Origin: Channa striata
Taxonomy: Eukaryota > Chordata > Actinopteri > Anabantiformes > Channidae
DNA: 64,000 nt
Direction: 5' to 3'
Assembly: GCA_033026295.1 (NCBI GenBank)
Contig: CM065180.1
Span: 15,658,023 to 15,722,022 of the forward strand
Shown here: in pieces, positions 12,904 through 25,215 of the stretch
How positions within the stretch are numbered: position 1 is the first letter of the stretch
Layout: every line of letters starts with the position of its first letter
Position numbers and translations under genes: made by a program
The notes under the pieces: generated by a model
What the model was told of the DNA's origin: nothing
The model's database searches: none
What the model saw: only the letters and a program-made list of their open reading frames with translations

Positions 12904-13780
12904 AAACACAAGCCTCTGTATTTCCTTGCAGTAGCTGGTGAGCTCATCATGTTAGGAGGAGACGACTTCTCTGACAGGTGTCGTTAAAGTATGACTAAGT
13001 GTATCTGTGCACATGGATACTCACAGATTTGCAGTTGCCTATTATTAACAAAAACAGTCTACCGTCACCATAGCGATGGCAGAGCTCTTGAGATGGCTGC
13101 TGGGATGGCTGACAGGCCTGTGTCAGTGCTGAATTTCCACTCTGCCATTAGGATCACTACAATTCTTCTCCCCTCCCCGCTTTTCTTTTGTCAAACCGCT
13201 ACAGCTTTTGAAAAAAATTACCTTTCATTTCCCTCCTTCTTTCTGCTGCATGTATTGTCATTTTCCTTGTCATTTTCACCGCACCTCGGTCCATATAGGC
13301 CGTCACTGGCAGCTTCCCAGACTCAACCCAACAAACTCACCTTTACAGGTCAAAGAAGGTAAAGCCGAATCAGTTTTTCCTATCTAACCTGGGCAACTAT
13401 CATCTCTTCTCAAGGCAGGTCTTTAGATGTGCCATACATGCCTATTACATCACGTTAAACAAGGCCGGCAAACAAGTTTGCGCTTGACATAACACAGATG
13501 TATAACTGTACTCATACAAATGCACCTGACGATAGAGATAAATCAGTGAATCTATCATCGGCTATTTACTGCAGGTTAAATTTGTCACACTGTCACTCGC
13601 TGTATAATGTCCTTTCAGCGGACAAACAATTGGGGCTGAGGATACTTGTGATTGTAGAGCACAAAGTAACACATACCGGTTCATGTGTCCCACCCACCTC
13701 GCACAGTTTACTGGGCACAAGCTGTCAGCTTATGTGTTCTGCATGACTCAGATTTTCTGATTAGTGGCCTGTTTGCATAG

Positions 13781-13864
13781 ATACCGTACAACAAGCAACA
13801 AATGGGCCTGAAGAACAACTGAATGGCATGCTCAAACCAAAGGAATGCCTAAAGGAAATTGAAG
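13781..13864 (+). CDS. Candidate internal coding exon, unidentified
   Basis: This 84-base segment is preceded by a branch-point-like CTGAT and the acceptor GTTTGCATAG, and is followed by a near-consensus donor (GAAG/GTAAGA). One frame is open throughout (two leading bases, 27 codons, one trailing base) and reads as a polar peptide including NGMLKPKECLKEIE. I do not recognise the protein. The pyrimidine tract is weak and the codons show no third-position GC bias, so this may be a pseudo-exon. No neighbouring exon with matching phase was found with confidence. The length is a multiple of three, so it would behave as an in-frame cassette if real. Confidence 0.22.
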
Positions 13865-16800
13865 GTAAGAACAGTCACTGGCCTTTTACTTCTGACACTG
13901 AGACTGACTTTATGGGTGTAGTAAATGTTTTGTGTTCTCTCCATCAATCTGCGTGATTTTTTTACAGACATTGAAAAACATTAAAAACAAATCTTAACCT
14001 ACAGACTGGTCATAAATCCTTATTCATTAGCTAATTTGCATGTCAGCGTTAATACATCACAGTCTTTTACTTTGTTTTGGCTTATACTGTCTGAGTAAGA
14101 ACAGGATCATTTATCATCATTTCATCTCTAAAATATATCAGACTGAATATTTTTTTCAGTACAATGTGCCCAGTGATTTTAAATTGTAGTTTACAGGTTA
14201 GACTAATATATTAGTCAGACTCATATGTTAGGTCATATATTCATGTCCGTATAGCCTTGCAATGCAAATGCAAATTATTCAGTGTTTTCCATTCATGCAT
14301 GGATAGGCTAGAATTGGATACCTATGTGACATAATACAAACTATAGTATCTACTAATATATAGATACATTAGTCATGGCTGTATGCTGTGGGATATGTTT
14401 AACCTACTATCAAATTTCTTTTCTGTGCACATTTCAAAGAGTCCATTGTTATAAAAACACTGTAATTCTTTTCGTAATTTGCGGTAAACACCGTCTTAGC
14501 ACCAGGTTCCAACCACCAGCAAAAGTTTGTTGTAGTTACCGCTATGCCGAGATAAACACGTTTGATTTATTGCACCTGTAGATGAGTTGACATGTTACCT
14601 TACTGAAAGATGGCAAGTCTCCAGTGGGAAATTTAGTCAAACCTTTCAGTCTAATAGGTTTTATTTGCATATGAAATATGCAAAATAAATTTTGATGGTT
14701 CCATCATCACTATATTTATGAGAATGAGAAAATAAAGCATGCACAAACTCTGACTGCTTATCTATCCTTGATCTGTTGTGACTGATCACAACAACGGAGG
14801 AAGTTACCGTGTCATAACTGTGCTCGTTGACAGTCTCTACACATTATCTGTCACGGTAGGTACATCTATCTCTGTTTTACACTGACAAGATGACATTTTG
14901 TCATACATCTGTGTTGTAATTTTTATGGAATAAAGGTCACCTATTTGCACTTTGCATAGTTTTATTTTAATGTGTTCTAATATCTGGGTCTATTTGCAAG
15001 TCACGTTCCTGCAAAAGTCGGTTGAGCAATTTGTCACAGTGCACCTACCTGATTACGGGCCAACTTTTAGTCAATATAAAATTGCATCGTTTTTTTTACA
15101 AGCAGCATAATATCAAACTGTGACACCCCAACTCACATGTCTGTTAATGAAGCATGACTGTAAAAATGCATTTGCATAATAAATTTCTCTTAATCGTTCG
15201 CCTTTACTGTCTCGCTCGGTTCACACACACACACACCAGCATGTGAAAGTGTGCAAACAAATAGGCCATCAGATCCTGTCAGAGCTGCTGACAGTTCCTT
15301 TGGCCTGATATTCCCCAGCTACAATGACAGGCCAAACAAGTCTGAGCGGTGTATATTCGTACACTTTTCATTACTCTTGGCCAGAAGCCTTCAACACAGT
15401 AGGCTTTTGCAGCAGGGTGGGGCCAGAGTACCTGTTACTGTGGCACCAAACCTGGCAAGGCAGCACCGCACAAGAGTCTTTAGGATTTAACACATATCAT
15501 GTATGAATGCCTTAACTTCCTCTTAATAATGAACTATGATTATTATACTGCGTGCTGGGAGGTGAAGGCTCGATTCTTTCACTCTCCACAACAAAAAATG
15601 CCCAAGTCTTAAATTCTTGAAAACTTTTGTGAATACCAAGACTGCAAACATTTACCACATGTTATACCATAATTTTAATCATGTCTCATTTTCAAGTGGT
15701 TGTGTGTCACCAAGACAACATCTATATAAGCCTGTCCTCCCAGTGAACTGTGTACTGAGCGCTGACAAAGCGAGGGGGAACAACAGCCCTCATGGCTATG
15801 AGACAGGTAAATTGCACTGCGAGACAAGGACCTGTTTGTGTGAGATAGAAACATGACCCTTTCTGATGCAGGAAGTGAGTTTTTTTTTTTTTTTTTTTTG
15901 TCCCACTGTAAAATAAAGAATTAAACCCTAGGAAGAGAGAGCATTATAGAAACAATACTGGCACCTTTGTGTCTGTGAAGGTGTTAGAACAAGGTAATGT
16001 ATGACTGACAAGCAATATGTTCCCAAGCTGTGCATGCCTCGTCTTGTGTGAAAAGTGCAGCACAGTTTGTACGACAGGGAGATATTACCATTCAACACTG
16101 CATGGTACAACAAAATTGCCCTTGGAGCTTGCCCAAGCAGTAACTGAGCTGTGGAAGTGTAACAGTCTTCTGTGTGCAAGTCACTGCAAAGCAGACATGG
16201 ACGGAACTCGAAAGTTCTCCTCTTTCCTATTTACAATTGCTTGGCATATGTTATTGTGCTGAGCAACATCATAACTACTATGAAGTCAAAACACTAGTGT
16301 GGCATAATGTCTGAACATAAAATCATGCTTTCCCATAAAACCGTGTTTTGGGAACATGTTGTTTCACGACGCTATTTTTGCAACGCCAAGCGTGCACAAA
16401 TACTGCGCTGTGTGGGAAAGCTGGTGCAGCGTGCATGGATGGGATTTTGAGAAATTTAAAGATGAGTAATGCATTAGCGTGATATAGATACCATATGTTT
16501 CTCTGTCTCTCTGCAAGATCACGAGGTCGAGGGATGATGAGGTGCTAGGACGTCAGATCTCTGACGCTCGGAAAACGGCGTGATAGAGGAGAGGAGAGGA
16601 AAAAATGCAGTGGAAGAAACTATAAGAAGAACGGGTGCTGAGAGAGATTCAAAGACGGTTCCCATGCATCATGCCAAGCCTTAGGCTGGGGCACGCAGTC
16701 TATGACCTCACCGCTCTGTAGTGGCATAGAGCTGCTCACTGGCCTCACTGCATCAGCCGCTCCACTTTTGTGGTTTTGTTTGGGATGGATCAAGAAAGCC

Positions 16801-17423
16801 CAAATGGAGCACAGAACATGGAGGTGGGCTGGCAGCCCAAAAATGAGTCAAAGTCGGCCAAGTGATTTGTGGTCGTCTAGTCGGGTCAACCCTGGTCAGA
16901 ACAAAACATTGCCCCATCCATCCAGGATTGAAGGCTTACTCTGGCTTCTGTACTGGTTGTGTCACATGAAAGAAGACTGTGTTTTTGACCCAGACCCTTA
17001 GTCTGTGCAACCTCTGCCATGCTGCTGTAATGGTGCAGGAGCTGGAGCTGCTGCGACACTCACAGCCAACTGGCTATGAGGGGGAGCCCCAGGCCTAGCC
17101 TTTCACTCAGGAAAAGACTTTAAGAGCAACAGCAAGGGCCATTTTTGGATTAGGGCATAAAACCCTTAGTGGATGAATTGAAGCAGTGATAGAATATATC
17201 CTGTTAGGATACAAATGGAAAAACGATGAGGGATAAATATTTAAGAAATGAGCAGGATATTTGCGAATGCTTTCTTAAACCCTGTTCTACCCACAGCGAG
17301 GGTATTAAGGTCAAAACACATCATCTGGGAGAAATTCCGGAGCTACTCAGATGCACTTAAGACATTTTACAATCTTAAGAGAACAGCTATCTGCACCTTC
17401 TAGCAATTGGTAAATCGCAGTGT

Positions 17424-17443
17424 TTCAGCACCATTCCAGCGTC
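17424..17443 (+). promoter_or_regulatory. RE1/NRSE-like REST-binding site (imperfect)
   Basis: TTCAGCACC at the left exactly matches the left half of the RE1 consensus bound by the neuronal silencer REST. The right half (CCAGCGTC) resembles the consensus but is one base closer than in the canonical site. RE1 sites tolerate some variation, but loss of one spacer base is expected to weaken binding. The match is seen in the sequence; function is inference. Confidence 0.3.
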
Positions 17444-19034
17444 ATTTGTGTACCTGGAGGTTTTAGGAACGGGTGCAGGTTTCAAGGAAATGCTGCTGTC
17501 ATGCAGCTGCACGGTGCTGACGGTCCGTGATGTATAGAAGAGAGATTAGGCTGAGCATGTGTGAACTGATTTGTAGGCAGGAGAATGATTATGGGGCATG
17601 TGGCAGCATTCACGTCATGCTTACATTAGAGGGCTCTTTCTCTTTTTTTTTTTTTTGTAGCTTTTATTCCTCTCCCACAGAGCTGAACTTTGTCCAGCAG
17701 CTCAATCTAGCTCTAGCCAGGATGCTAACCAGTCCCAGGTGTTGTCAGAGTGAGCCTAGCACAGTAGGCCCACCTACCGTAGAATGGGAGGCCTTGGGTT
17801 TCACCTCAAACCACAGGCAGCCCTCATTCAGAAATACAAACTATACCATAAAAGTGCTGTGGCTAAATCAGATAGTCCCCGTACAAGTAGGTCCCGTCAT
17901 GCATTATAAATCCATCCGCATTCCCTTTGTGTGCTATGAATCTCAATCACATATCTAAGTTATATGGAATGAGTTTGTTTGACCTTGTAAAATCCCCAGT
18001 AAGCTTTGAAAAAAAAAAAAAAGGAATTGCTCAATACTCGCTGCCAACCAGTGGGGCAGTAAATACAAGATTAACATGACTAAGGGATGCAAATACTAAA
18101 CCCAAACGGTCTCTTTCAGATCTAGATTCATTGTCCTTTGGAAACCTTGCAGTCTTGCAGAACCCCGGTTAAGGTCTTTGCTGAAACTTCCTGTATTTCC
18201 TCCAGTACTTCCTGTTTCTGTTTGAGGTGTACTGTACTTTATGTGTCTGGCAGATAAACATAAAGGGAGAACTACCCTGATTTTTCTTCTGAATTGTTGT
18301 TGTCAGAAGCCCTGTGTACATATCTGTACTCCTCAAACCTCAAAAATATCAGTCAGCAGCGGAACATGTGTTTTTGCAAGTAATTCTGCTCATAATTCTT
18401 CACCATATTGTGCCCTAATAAAAAAAAAAAAAACTGGTATTTGCCCCTTTAGGCAAATTTGGTCTCAACACTTTGTGGCCATTTGTCAGCAATGTGTGAG
18501 GGTAATATAGTTAAATATAAAGGTGTGGAAAGGCGTACAGTGGTTTTACTGGGGTCAAGCTGCAGAGACGTGGAAAAAAAGAAGGAGGAGGACTGAACAA
18601 ATCCCCTATACATTACAGCAGACTCCACCACCATGATGTGCATATAGATATGTCATACGCATTATGCACAAGTGCATACCAAGAACAAGCTAAATAACAC
18701 GTAATCCCGTCTCTATCATGTCCATCACAGCCCTTCCTGTACGCATAGGCTCGTGTAAACTTATTTGACCTCATCTACAGCATCTTGAGCACCTTCCAGC
18801 CCTTATCTCTCTTTGCTCCCCCTCCTATATTAAAGCTGCCACCTTCCATGAAAACAGTGGTTGCAGATAGCAGCCGAAACGCCTTGGTGACATCATTGTT
18901 TCCACAGCTACTATCGCCCCCATTACCCAAAATGCCGTTCGGCAGTGTCATTATCTCACCTGGCATCAGGCCCATGATTTTGTTGTTGGTGATCTTTGCC
19001 ACTCCTCAGTCTCTGTTAAAATACACAAGCATGT

Positions 19035-19060
19035 ACACACACACACACACACACACACAC
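19035..19060. repeat. (AC)13 microsatellite
   Basis: An uninterrupted AC dinucleotide array of 26 bases. Confidence 0.9.
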
Positions 19061-19661
19061 ATTACCACCTCTACCCTGCATTCGGAGCCAAATCTTGCAG
19101 CAGGCAGCACTGTGAGAACATGTCCCCACACATCCACTTTCTTGGAGGCCATTTTGGCTGTTCAGCTTGTCCAAGCCTGAACAGAGGAAACAGCACAAAA
19201 CTGTTGTGCATTTATCTCACAATAGGACTGGAATCTTTTTCTGCATCTTTTAGAATGAAACACTGCGAAATGAAACGCACAAGGGGTGATCCTTAACTTT
19301 AACATTTACACACAACAATCCTCTCAGCCCACAGCTGCAACCCTACAGCTTTAGGCCTGAATCAGAGGCACGGACAAACTTTAGAGGTGCAAACCCTCAA
19401 AGAAAACAGAACACGACCTTCTGCTCGACGCCCACATGTCTTCTCCAACATCATGAGATAATTTCAGACACAGCTACCTCACTTCATCTTAAAGGTTTGA
19501 GGAAGCTGCTCCGTTTGTTTCTTTGCAGCCTTTGTTGCTACACAGGAGGGTCAACCCCAGGCTAACTGATGTCATTGATATTCAAGTCTGATTCTTTTTG
19601 TAATGTCTCTATCAGTAGACATCTTGTTCAGCTACTGTTTGCCTTTTAGCCCACACAGAAG

Positions 19662-20057
19662 CTCTGTCTGAAATCACTCCCTACACACTATATACTGCAC
19701 TTCATAACGTGGACTATATATAGTGTGTGCGTTTTATAGTAGCGCCTTAATGTTGCATATACAGAAGTGCTCTTAAAACTTCCACAGTGGAAATAAAAAA
19801 GTAATATACATGGCATGGACACTACCCTCTGCTGAATACCACAATGCAATGCTCCAAGTTTTACAAAATGATAATGATGACAGTGATTGTTTGATTGGAA
19901 TTATTGATGCACAAGTTAAAAAATGTATAGTAATGGTGCAAGATAACAAGGCTTACTAAGTATCTAAAAGTCAATTTACTGATAACTACTGAGTGAACAT
20001 ATGGTAATTTATGTAAAGAGTAGTGCATGTTTGAATAAGGATTCATGTCAGACACAC
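19662..20057. mobile_element. Possible MITE (non-autonomous DNA transposon remnant)
   Basis: The left end TGTCTGAAATCACTCC (19665-19680) and the reverse complement of the right end (TGTCTGACATGAATCC) agree imperfectly, as degraded terminal inverted repeats would. Just inside the left end is a perfect 12-base inverted repeat (ACACACTATATA at 19683-19694 with TATATAGTGTGT at 19717-19728). The TAGTG-rich, foldback-prone interior resembles fish MITE families. No clear target-site duplication was identified and there is no coding capacity, so the boundaries are approximate. Confidence 0.35.
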
Positions 20058-23050
20058 TGAATGACAATTTGTGTGAGCACATGATGTTGTGACATCAGGA
20101 CTGTGCTTTTGTGGAAAGCAGAATATGACACAGTGATTCAAATAATCAGGAAAGAGGTAGAACTCAGAGTGAGCCATGAGTTATGGGGAAATGAAACATA
20201 AGCTGTCTTTTAAAGTCATGTCCTGTGGAGAGAAGCCCCGTAGAGATTTAGGCCTTTGGTGCCCTTTGTCATCCCATTATACAGGAATTCATCCTTAACC
20301 CTTAACAAACACAATGATCTGGCAAATTATCGAAACCACATTAAATGCTGTGCCGCTAATCTCACAATATCCAATTCCAGTGATTTTAAAATGACACCAA
20401 CACTGACGAAATGCCACATACAGGTCGTTCTATTTTTAAATGTGGTAATTTAAGCAACTACATAAGTGAAGTAAATCTCTTTATTCCAACCATTAATTCA
20501 GTTGTAATGAGACTTTTCTATCTTGACATGTTAATGTTGCCTTACATTATATTCACATGTCTCATTTCAAAAACTGCCTCGGTTGTGATTGATGAGTGGC
20601 TGTGCGGGTGAGCAACCAAGAATTAGCCAGAACACAAGTAGCCGGGCCTGTCTGTCACTGCAAGTTTTACATAAGAACGGAACAAAAGAACACTTCCGTT
20701 CGTTCACCTTTGGCAAATCGTCCATTCGTGTCACTGAATGTGTTTAACTTTGGAGGCTGCATAGTAATTAGGTCATCAGTGTCTAAGAGAAACAGAAAAT
20801 CCCAATGCAAAATGCCACAGACATATTGAGTTGTTCACAATATGCTGACGTGTCTTAAATAAACTGTGATGCATGTGTGTGTCCAGTTATGTAGGTGCAG
20901 AGTAGAACGGGGGGTAGAGAGGAGGCAAAGTATTGCAAAGAGGTAGTGGGTGGTAGGGGTGGAAGTGCAGTGGAGATAATCCCCAGCTTTTGCCATAAGT
21001 CCTGTGCACGCTGGGCAGATCAGGGACTAAGGGAGGAGTGGTGCTACCCCGTGGCAGTCACCCAGCCCCGAGCCTTCCACCTGACTGGCCTGGCAGCCTC
21101 GCAGCCTCCAGGCCCGGAGACTCAGCCTTCAGCTTTGATCAGCGCTTGCTGAACAATCACGGTGAAATATGGTTGAATAGACTTTGAGCCTGCTGTTGGC
21201 ATGACTGTCCCCTTAGCATTAGCATGCTCTGAATCTCTTTTCTCACATGCAAAGCTTCCATCCCACGTAGTAAGTTTCATGCAATTTCCAAATGAGTGTC
21301 TGGAGACAATAAATAATAGCTATTGTTACTATGAAGTGATGATGAGGACTCCTGTGTATCAATAAGCAGGACAGTGAGGGTCAGTAGGTTAATGTGTTCA
21401 GTATGGCTATGTGTCAGGCCCTGGGGAGAGATGAAGTTGAGAGGTTAACCTAGAGGTCAAAAGGTCAGGCAACCCCGGAGCAATGATCCAGGCCAAGCAC
21501 CGATTCAGCTGGAGACCCTGAGGAAAATCCCCTTCAACCCACACATCACTCTGCGTGCAGTCGGGAGCACCAGCTGCTTGGAGGAGCAGGAGGGAGAAGA
21601 GAAGGGAGAGGTAGAGTGGGAGCTCAGCTGACAGGATGTGCTTCACTCCCAAGACACCATTTCCCTCCCATCCATCTATCCATCCATCCCACACTGTGTT
21701 CGTTACCAATCATACCAAACACTCTGTATGTTCAACTTTTTCCACCATAATAGCAAAGTTTTAACATTTTATGTAGTCTCAAAGGGCGATAAATAATGCC
21801 TTTAAATGACTTTAAATGACACCAATTTCTGAATAAGTTCTGCATGTGAAACCCAAAGAACATTGTGGTGTCACAGTTAATTGGTCCCCCCCCCAGTGGT
21901 GATAAACTGCGTGTCTTCCTCGGCCAATCTTAACCTTTCAGTAACCCCACCACCACCGCTGTCACTGCGGCCGTTACGAGAGCTTTAACCGTGCGATATG
22001 CGAAGCTTGGCTCTAGCTGCGTAGCCACAGCTTCACGCCCATGTCCATCGGCCTGCTGACTGACTCCAACGTGCCCCGGTTGTAAACACGTAAACAGCCC
22101 AGCTCACTGCTAAGCTGGAAGGATTTTTCAGATAGCTAAGCTGACTGTTTCCCCAGTCTACACCACAAAGTCACTTCTCCTTTTTTATTATGGCGAATAA
22201 CTCCCTCTCTTGCTTTCCCTCTCTTGGGGGAGTTCCCAGGTGCTTCGAATGAAGGGACGGGGTATAACACAAAAAAAGATTGCATCAAACAGGAAGGAGA
22301 GCTTTACTTGAGCACGGAGCATTATAAGTTTCATGTGCCCAGCATGAGTGACCAGACTGGATTTGAGTTACATGTCTTATTTAGGTTTTAAGAGGGAAAC
22401 AAAGCTGAAAGTGGAAATGGGTTAATTTGATTATAAGTGTGCTGCTTTCCCACTGCCCAGAAGAGAAGAAAAGGACTGAAAGTACCTTCATACGCTAATT
22501 GTAATTTCTATTTAGACCAGAAGATATTTGCATTATATCCCCTGAGAAACCGAGTATGATGCCAACAGGTGCCAAATTACACTCACCTGCAAAGATGACA
22601 GCATCATTCAAACCGCCTCAGGCGGGGATGGGACTATTTTCATTGTCCATTCTCAGGAAGCTTCGACGTGGGAATGTTTTTTTTCTTCATCCACCAGTGA
22701 ACGCAATAAAACGTTTCACATCTGCTTTAACGGAAAGAGCTGAATCATACCACGCAAGCATTTGCTAAGCAGTTATACTGAAACGCACCTGACAGACACA
22801 CACAAACAAATCAACAAATGCACAGCGAGAAGTCCCTGCATTTTCTCAAGCCGAACAATACCAAGACTCCCCAGCCAGTACGGGCAGTGTTTTGGCACTG
22901 GATTCGGGTTTTCAGAACAGGCCTGAGAGGCGCGCAGGCCCTGATCATGCGTTCACACACAAACACATCCCCAGAGAAAGGACACATGGAGCCAACTGCT
23001 GGAAATTTCTGCACAGTCTCGACTCAGTCACACCAGGCACTCACCCTAAA

Positions 23051-23077
23051 ACACTAATCACTTACAGTGATTAGTGT
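23051..23077. repeat. Perfect 12-bp inverted repeat with 3-base spacer
   Basis: ACACTAATCACT (23051-23062), spacer TAC, then AGTGATTAGTGT (23066-23077). The arms are exactly complementary. Each arm carries a TAATC/GATTA core of the kind bound by K50-type homeodomain proteins, so the arrangement is a dyad of homeodomain-like sites. It could also extrude as a cruciform. The structure is seen directly; binding is inference. Confidence 0.8.
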
Positions 23078-23968
23078 GTGTTCCTACAGGCCCCGGAAAA
23101 TCTAAACGTGCTTCAGCATACGAGCGTGTCACACAAAATATCCATATTTATAGTGTCTGGCCTTTCTGGACTGAAGCGGGGGCTACTTAACACTCCGCTT
23201 TGCCTGATCGGGTCGTATTATGTGTCGCACGTTGTCAGCGACAGACGCTACTGCTGCACTTTACTTCAGGCCTCTAACCGACTGGATAAAGGCCAGTGCA
23301 GTGCTTTTCTACATCCAAATAAAATTGCCTTTAAATTAGTCGATCCATGTTTGTTTCTGAGCACACTGAAAGTTGTCTCGAGAGAGCAGCTCGGCTCAAT
23401 TACTGTGTTGTTTTAGCAAATGGACTTGCTGAGTCGTGTCCAAATACTTCTGTACTACTGAAATGTTAAAAGCTTAAGTTCTAGAAATACTGTACAGATG
23501 TTTTGAAAGTTTCCATTAAAAGATTCATGATTTGACTAGCTGTAAAATTAGCATAATCATTTGGAAGAGATTAATGTGTCGCCACTGAAGAAATAACTAA
23601 TATAGAATCCTTTAAGGTGCCCAGTCCTGACCGTGGGCGCCATCACCAGGGTTTCCACTACTACACACAGATCTAAACTTAACTTAGAGGGTAACCGTCA
23701 TTTTCTAAATTAATTATACTGTCCACAAACAACGTATAGGCAGCAATTAATCTTCCTACTCCTGTTTAGCTATTTGTCAGTTTGCAGCCTGGAATGCATT
23801 AGACCTTCGTTGTTGTCAAAAAACTATGAAAAATACATCAACCAGACTTCTTCATTCTGAAAAACAAGACCCTTATAAATAGTCTTCTAAGCCTCTGTAA
23901 TTCCACCTAAATGTACCATATGCACAATAAAAGGAAGTTTATGGTGCGAGTGTTGGTAAAGAAAAAAA

Positions 23969-23993
23969 ATATATATATCTATATATATATATC
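23969..23993. repeat. AT-alternating tract
   Basis: Alternating A/T sequence interrupted by a single TCT, self-complementary overall and expected to unwind easily. It directly follows an A8 run. Confidence 0.8.
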
Positions 23994-25006
23994 TTCAAGT
24001 GGTTACATGTTTCTAAGGAACTAGTTACAATTATGTTACCTATGAACATAATGACCATATGTTGGAATTTAAGATAAAATGGTGAGTTGCGATAGTGTGA
24101 CAATAGAATTTTAAAAACTTTTTATGGTTATATTTAGGCAGTTACAGCAGCTGGTTAAATTCAGAGGAAAATCGAGGGCTGGTGTTTTAGAGGAAAATGA
24201 TCACAACACACACAAAGTGCCTTTAAACAAATCCACGATCTTTCTCTAACCCTAACGTTAGTGGTTCTGTGTCTGAACCTAACCAGACACAGGACTCTGG
24301 AATCGATATTTAGTCTGTGGTTTGACAGTCGACACACCCAAACCACCTCTTGCAAATCCCTTTTTATTAATAATAATAACTTTTCACATATTTAAATCAT
24401 ACATGGGAACATAATCTTGAACCCATTTTATTGTCTTGTTTTTCCCTATTTGTCGAGTTTTGGAGCAATTCGAGTGCTGTTAAGGAATGTGAAAAGTAAC
24501 TGTATCTTTGACATTTTACAAGAAAACCTCACAGGCCACCTGTAATGTTAAAGAGGCATTTGTGCTTGTTAACCACCACTATAACCTAGTAGCCCCGAAC
24601 TTAAATTACCAAGCATCAGGATGACTGGAATTCTAACCGCCCGAAAGCAGATGTGATTTTACACAACAACAATTTACATTTAACTTAAAAGTAGAAAATA
24701 GGTAAAACATTCAAACACTGTATGTTCTTTAAGGTCAAAAAGATCTGTGACATATAAACAGTTTGGCATTAGCTCAAAACGAGTCTTAAACAATATGTGA
24801 CTGTAATAATTATGTAACATGTTGCTCTTTGTTCTCAAAACACAATGTGAAACGCACCGAAAATGGATGAAACATGAAAGAATTATGATGATGACCCCAG
24901 ATCTTTTGAAGAAGTAGGAACCGTTTTGAATATCTGGCAAGGACTAGAACATTCTGAGGATCTGCGATAAGATCGCTCAACGTTAACTTTCTGGGCTACA
25001 TTTCAG

Positions 25007-25215
25007 GCAGGATGAAGAGGAAGACAAAGCTGTCTTTGAACTACAAACACAAGCGAAGGAAAACCCTGAGTCCGCACTATTTGGATCATATTCTGTTTCA
25101 AGATAAAAAGCAGTCTAATTTTGTGTTGGATTCCTCACATTTCTGCAACAGGATGCACAACGAATGTAACCTTTACCATGTTTTAGTGTAATAAACAGAT
25201 TATAGCGTATGTAAA
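25007..25215 (+). other. Candidate 3' terminal exon with poly(A) signal, unidentified
   Basis: A reasonable acceptor (CTGGGCTACATTTCAG, ending 25006) is followed by two open frames. One starts QDEEEDKAVFELQTQAKENP and stops at 25104-25106. The other contains an ATG at 25012 and stops at 25189-25191. A canonical AATAAA lies at 25190-25195 and a GT-rich element at 25226-25240, the usual spacing for cleavage near 25210-25220. The second frame has the higher GC content at third positions. Neither product is recognised, and a non-coding transcript end is equally possible. The end coordinate is my estimate of the cleavage site. Confidence 0.3.

Larger units (their letters stand above)
12902..19034. 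other. Non-coding stretch with homopolymers and possible regulatory sites
   Basis: Apart from the low-confidence exon candidate at 13781-13864, no gene is recognised. The stretch contains T- or A-runs at 15880-15899, 17643-17656, 18009-18022 and 18420-18432. An RE1-like site lies at 17424-17443. Repeat-free blocks at about 16330-16500 and 18836-19015 could be conserved elements. The segment 15741-15808 is flanked by a good acceptor and a CAG/GTAAAT donor with one open frame, but its product is unrecognised. Confidence 0.5.
20058..25006. other. Non-coding stretch with a homeodomain palindrome
   Basis: No gene is recognised. The stretch holds a 27-bp inverted repeat at 23051-23077 followed by a repeat-free block (about 23100-23415) that could be a conserved element. 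It also has a C9 run at 21886-21894 and an AT-alternating tract at 23969-23993. A 31-base sequence at 23817-23847 resembles one at 44705-44740. A CAG/GTGAGT donor lies on the minus strand near 22580, but every frame upstream of it contains stops. Confidence 0.5.

Noticed and set aside
20259..20285. Similarity of CCCTTTGTCATCC to the microRNA miR-204
   Set aside because: The 5' base of the seed differs and no complementary arm lies within hairpin distance.
21527..21545. TCCCCTTCAACC, resembling miR-133
   Set aside because: The flanking sequence does not provide the usual loop and complementary arm, so no precursor hairpin forms.
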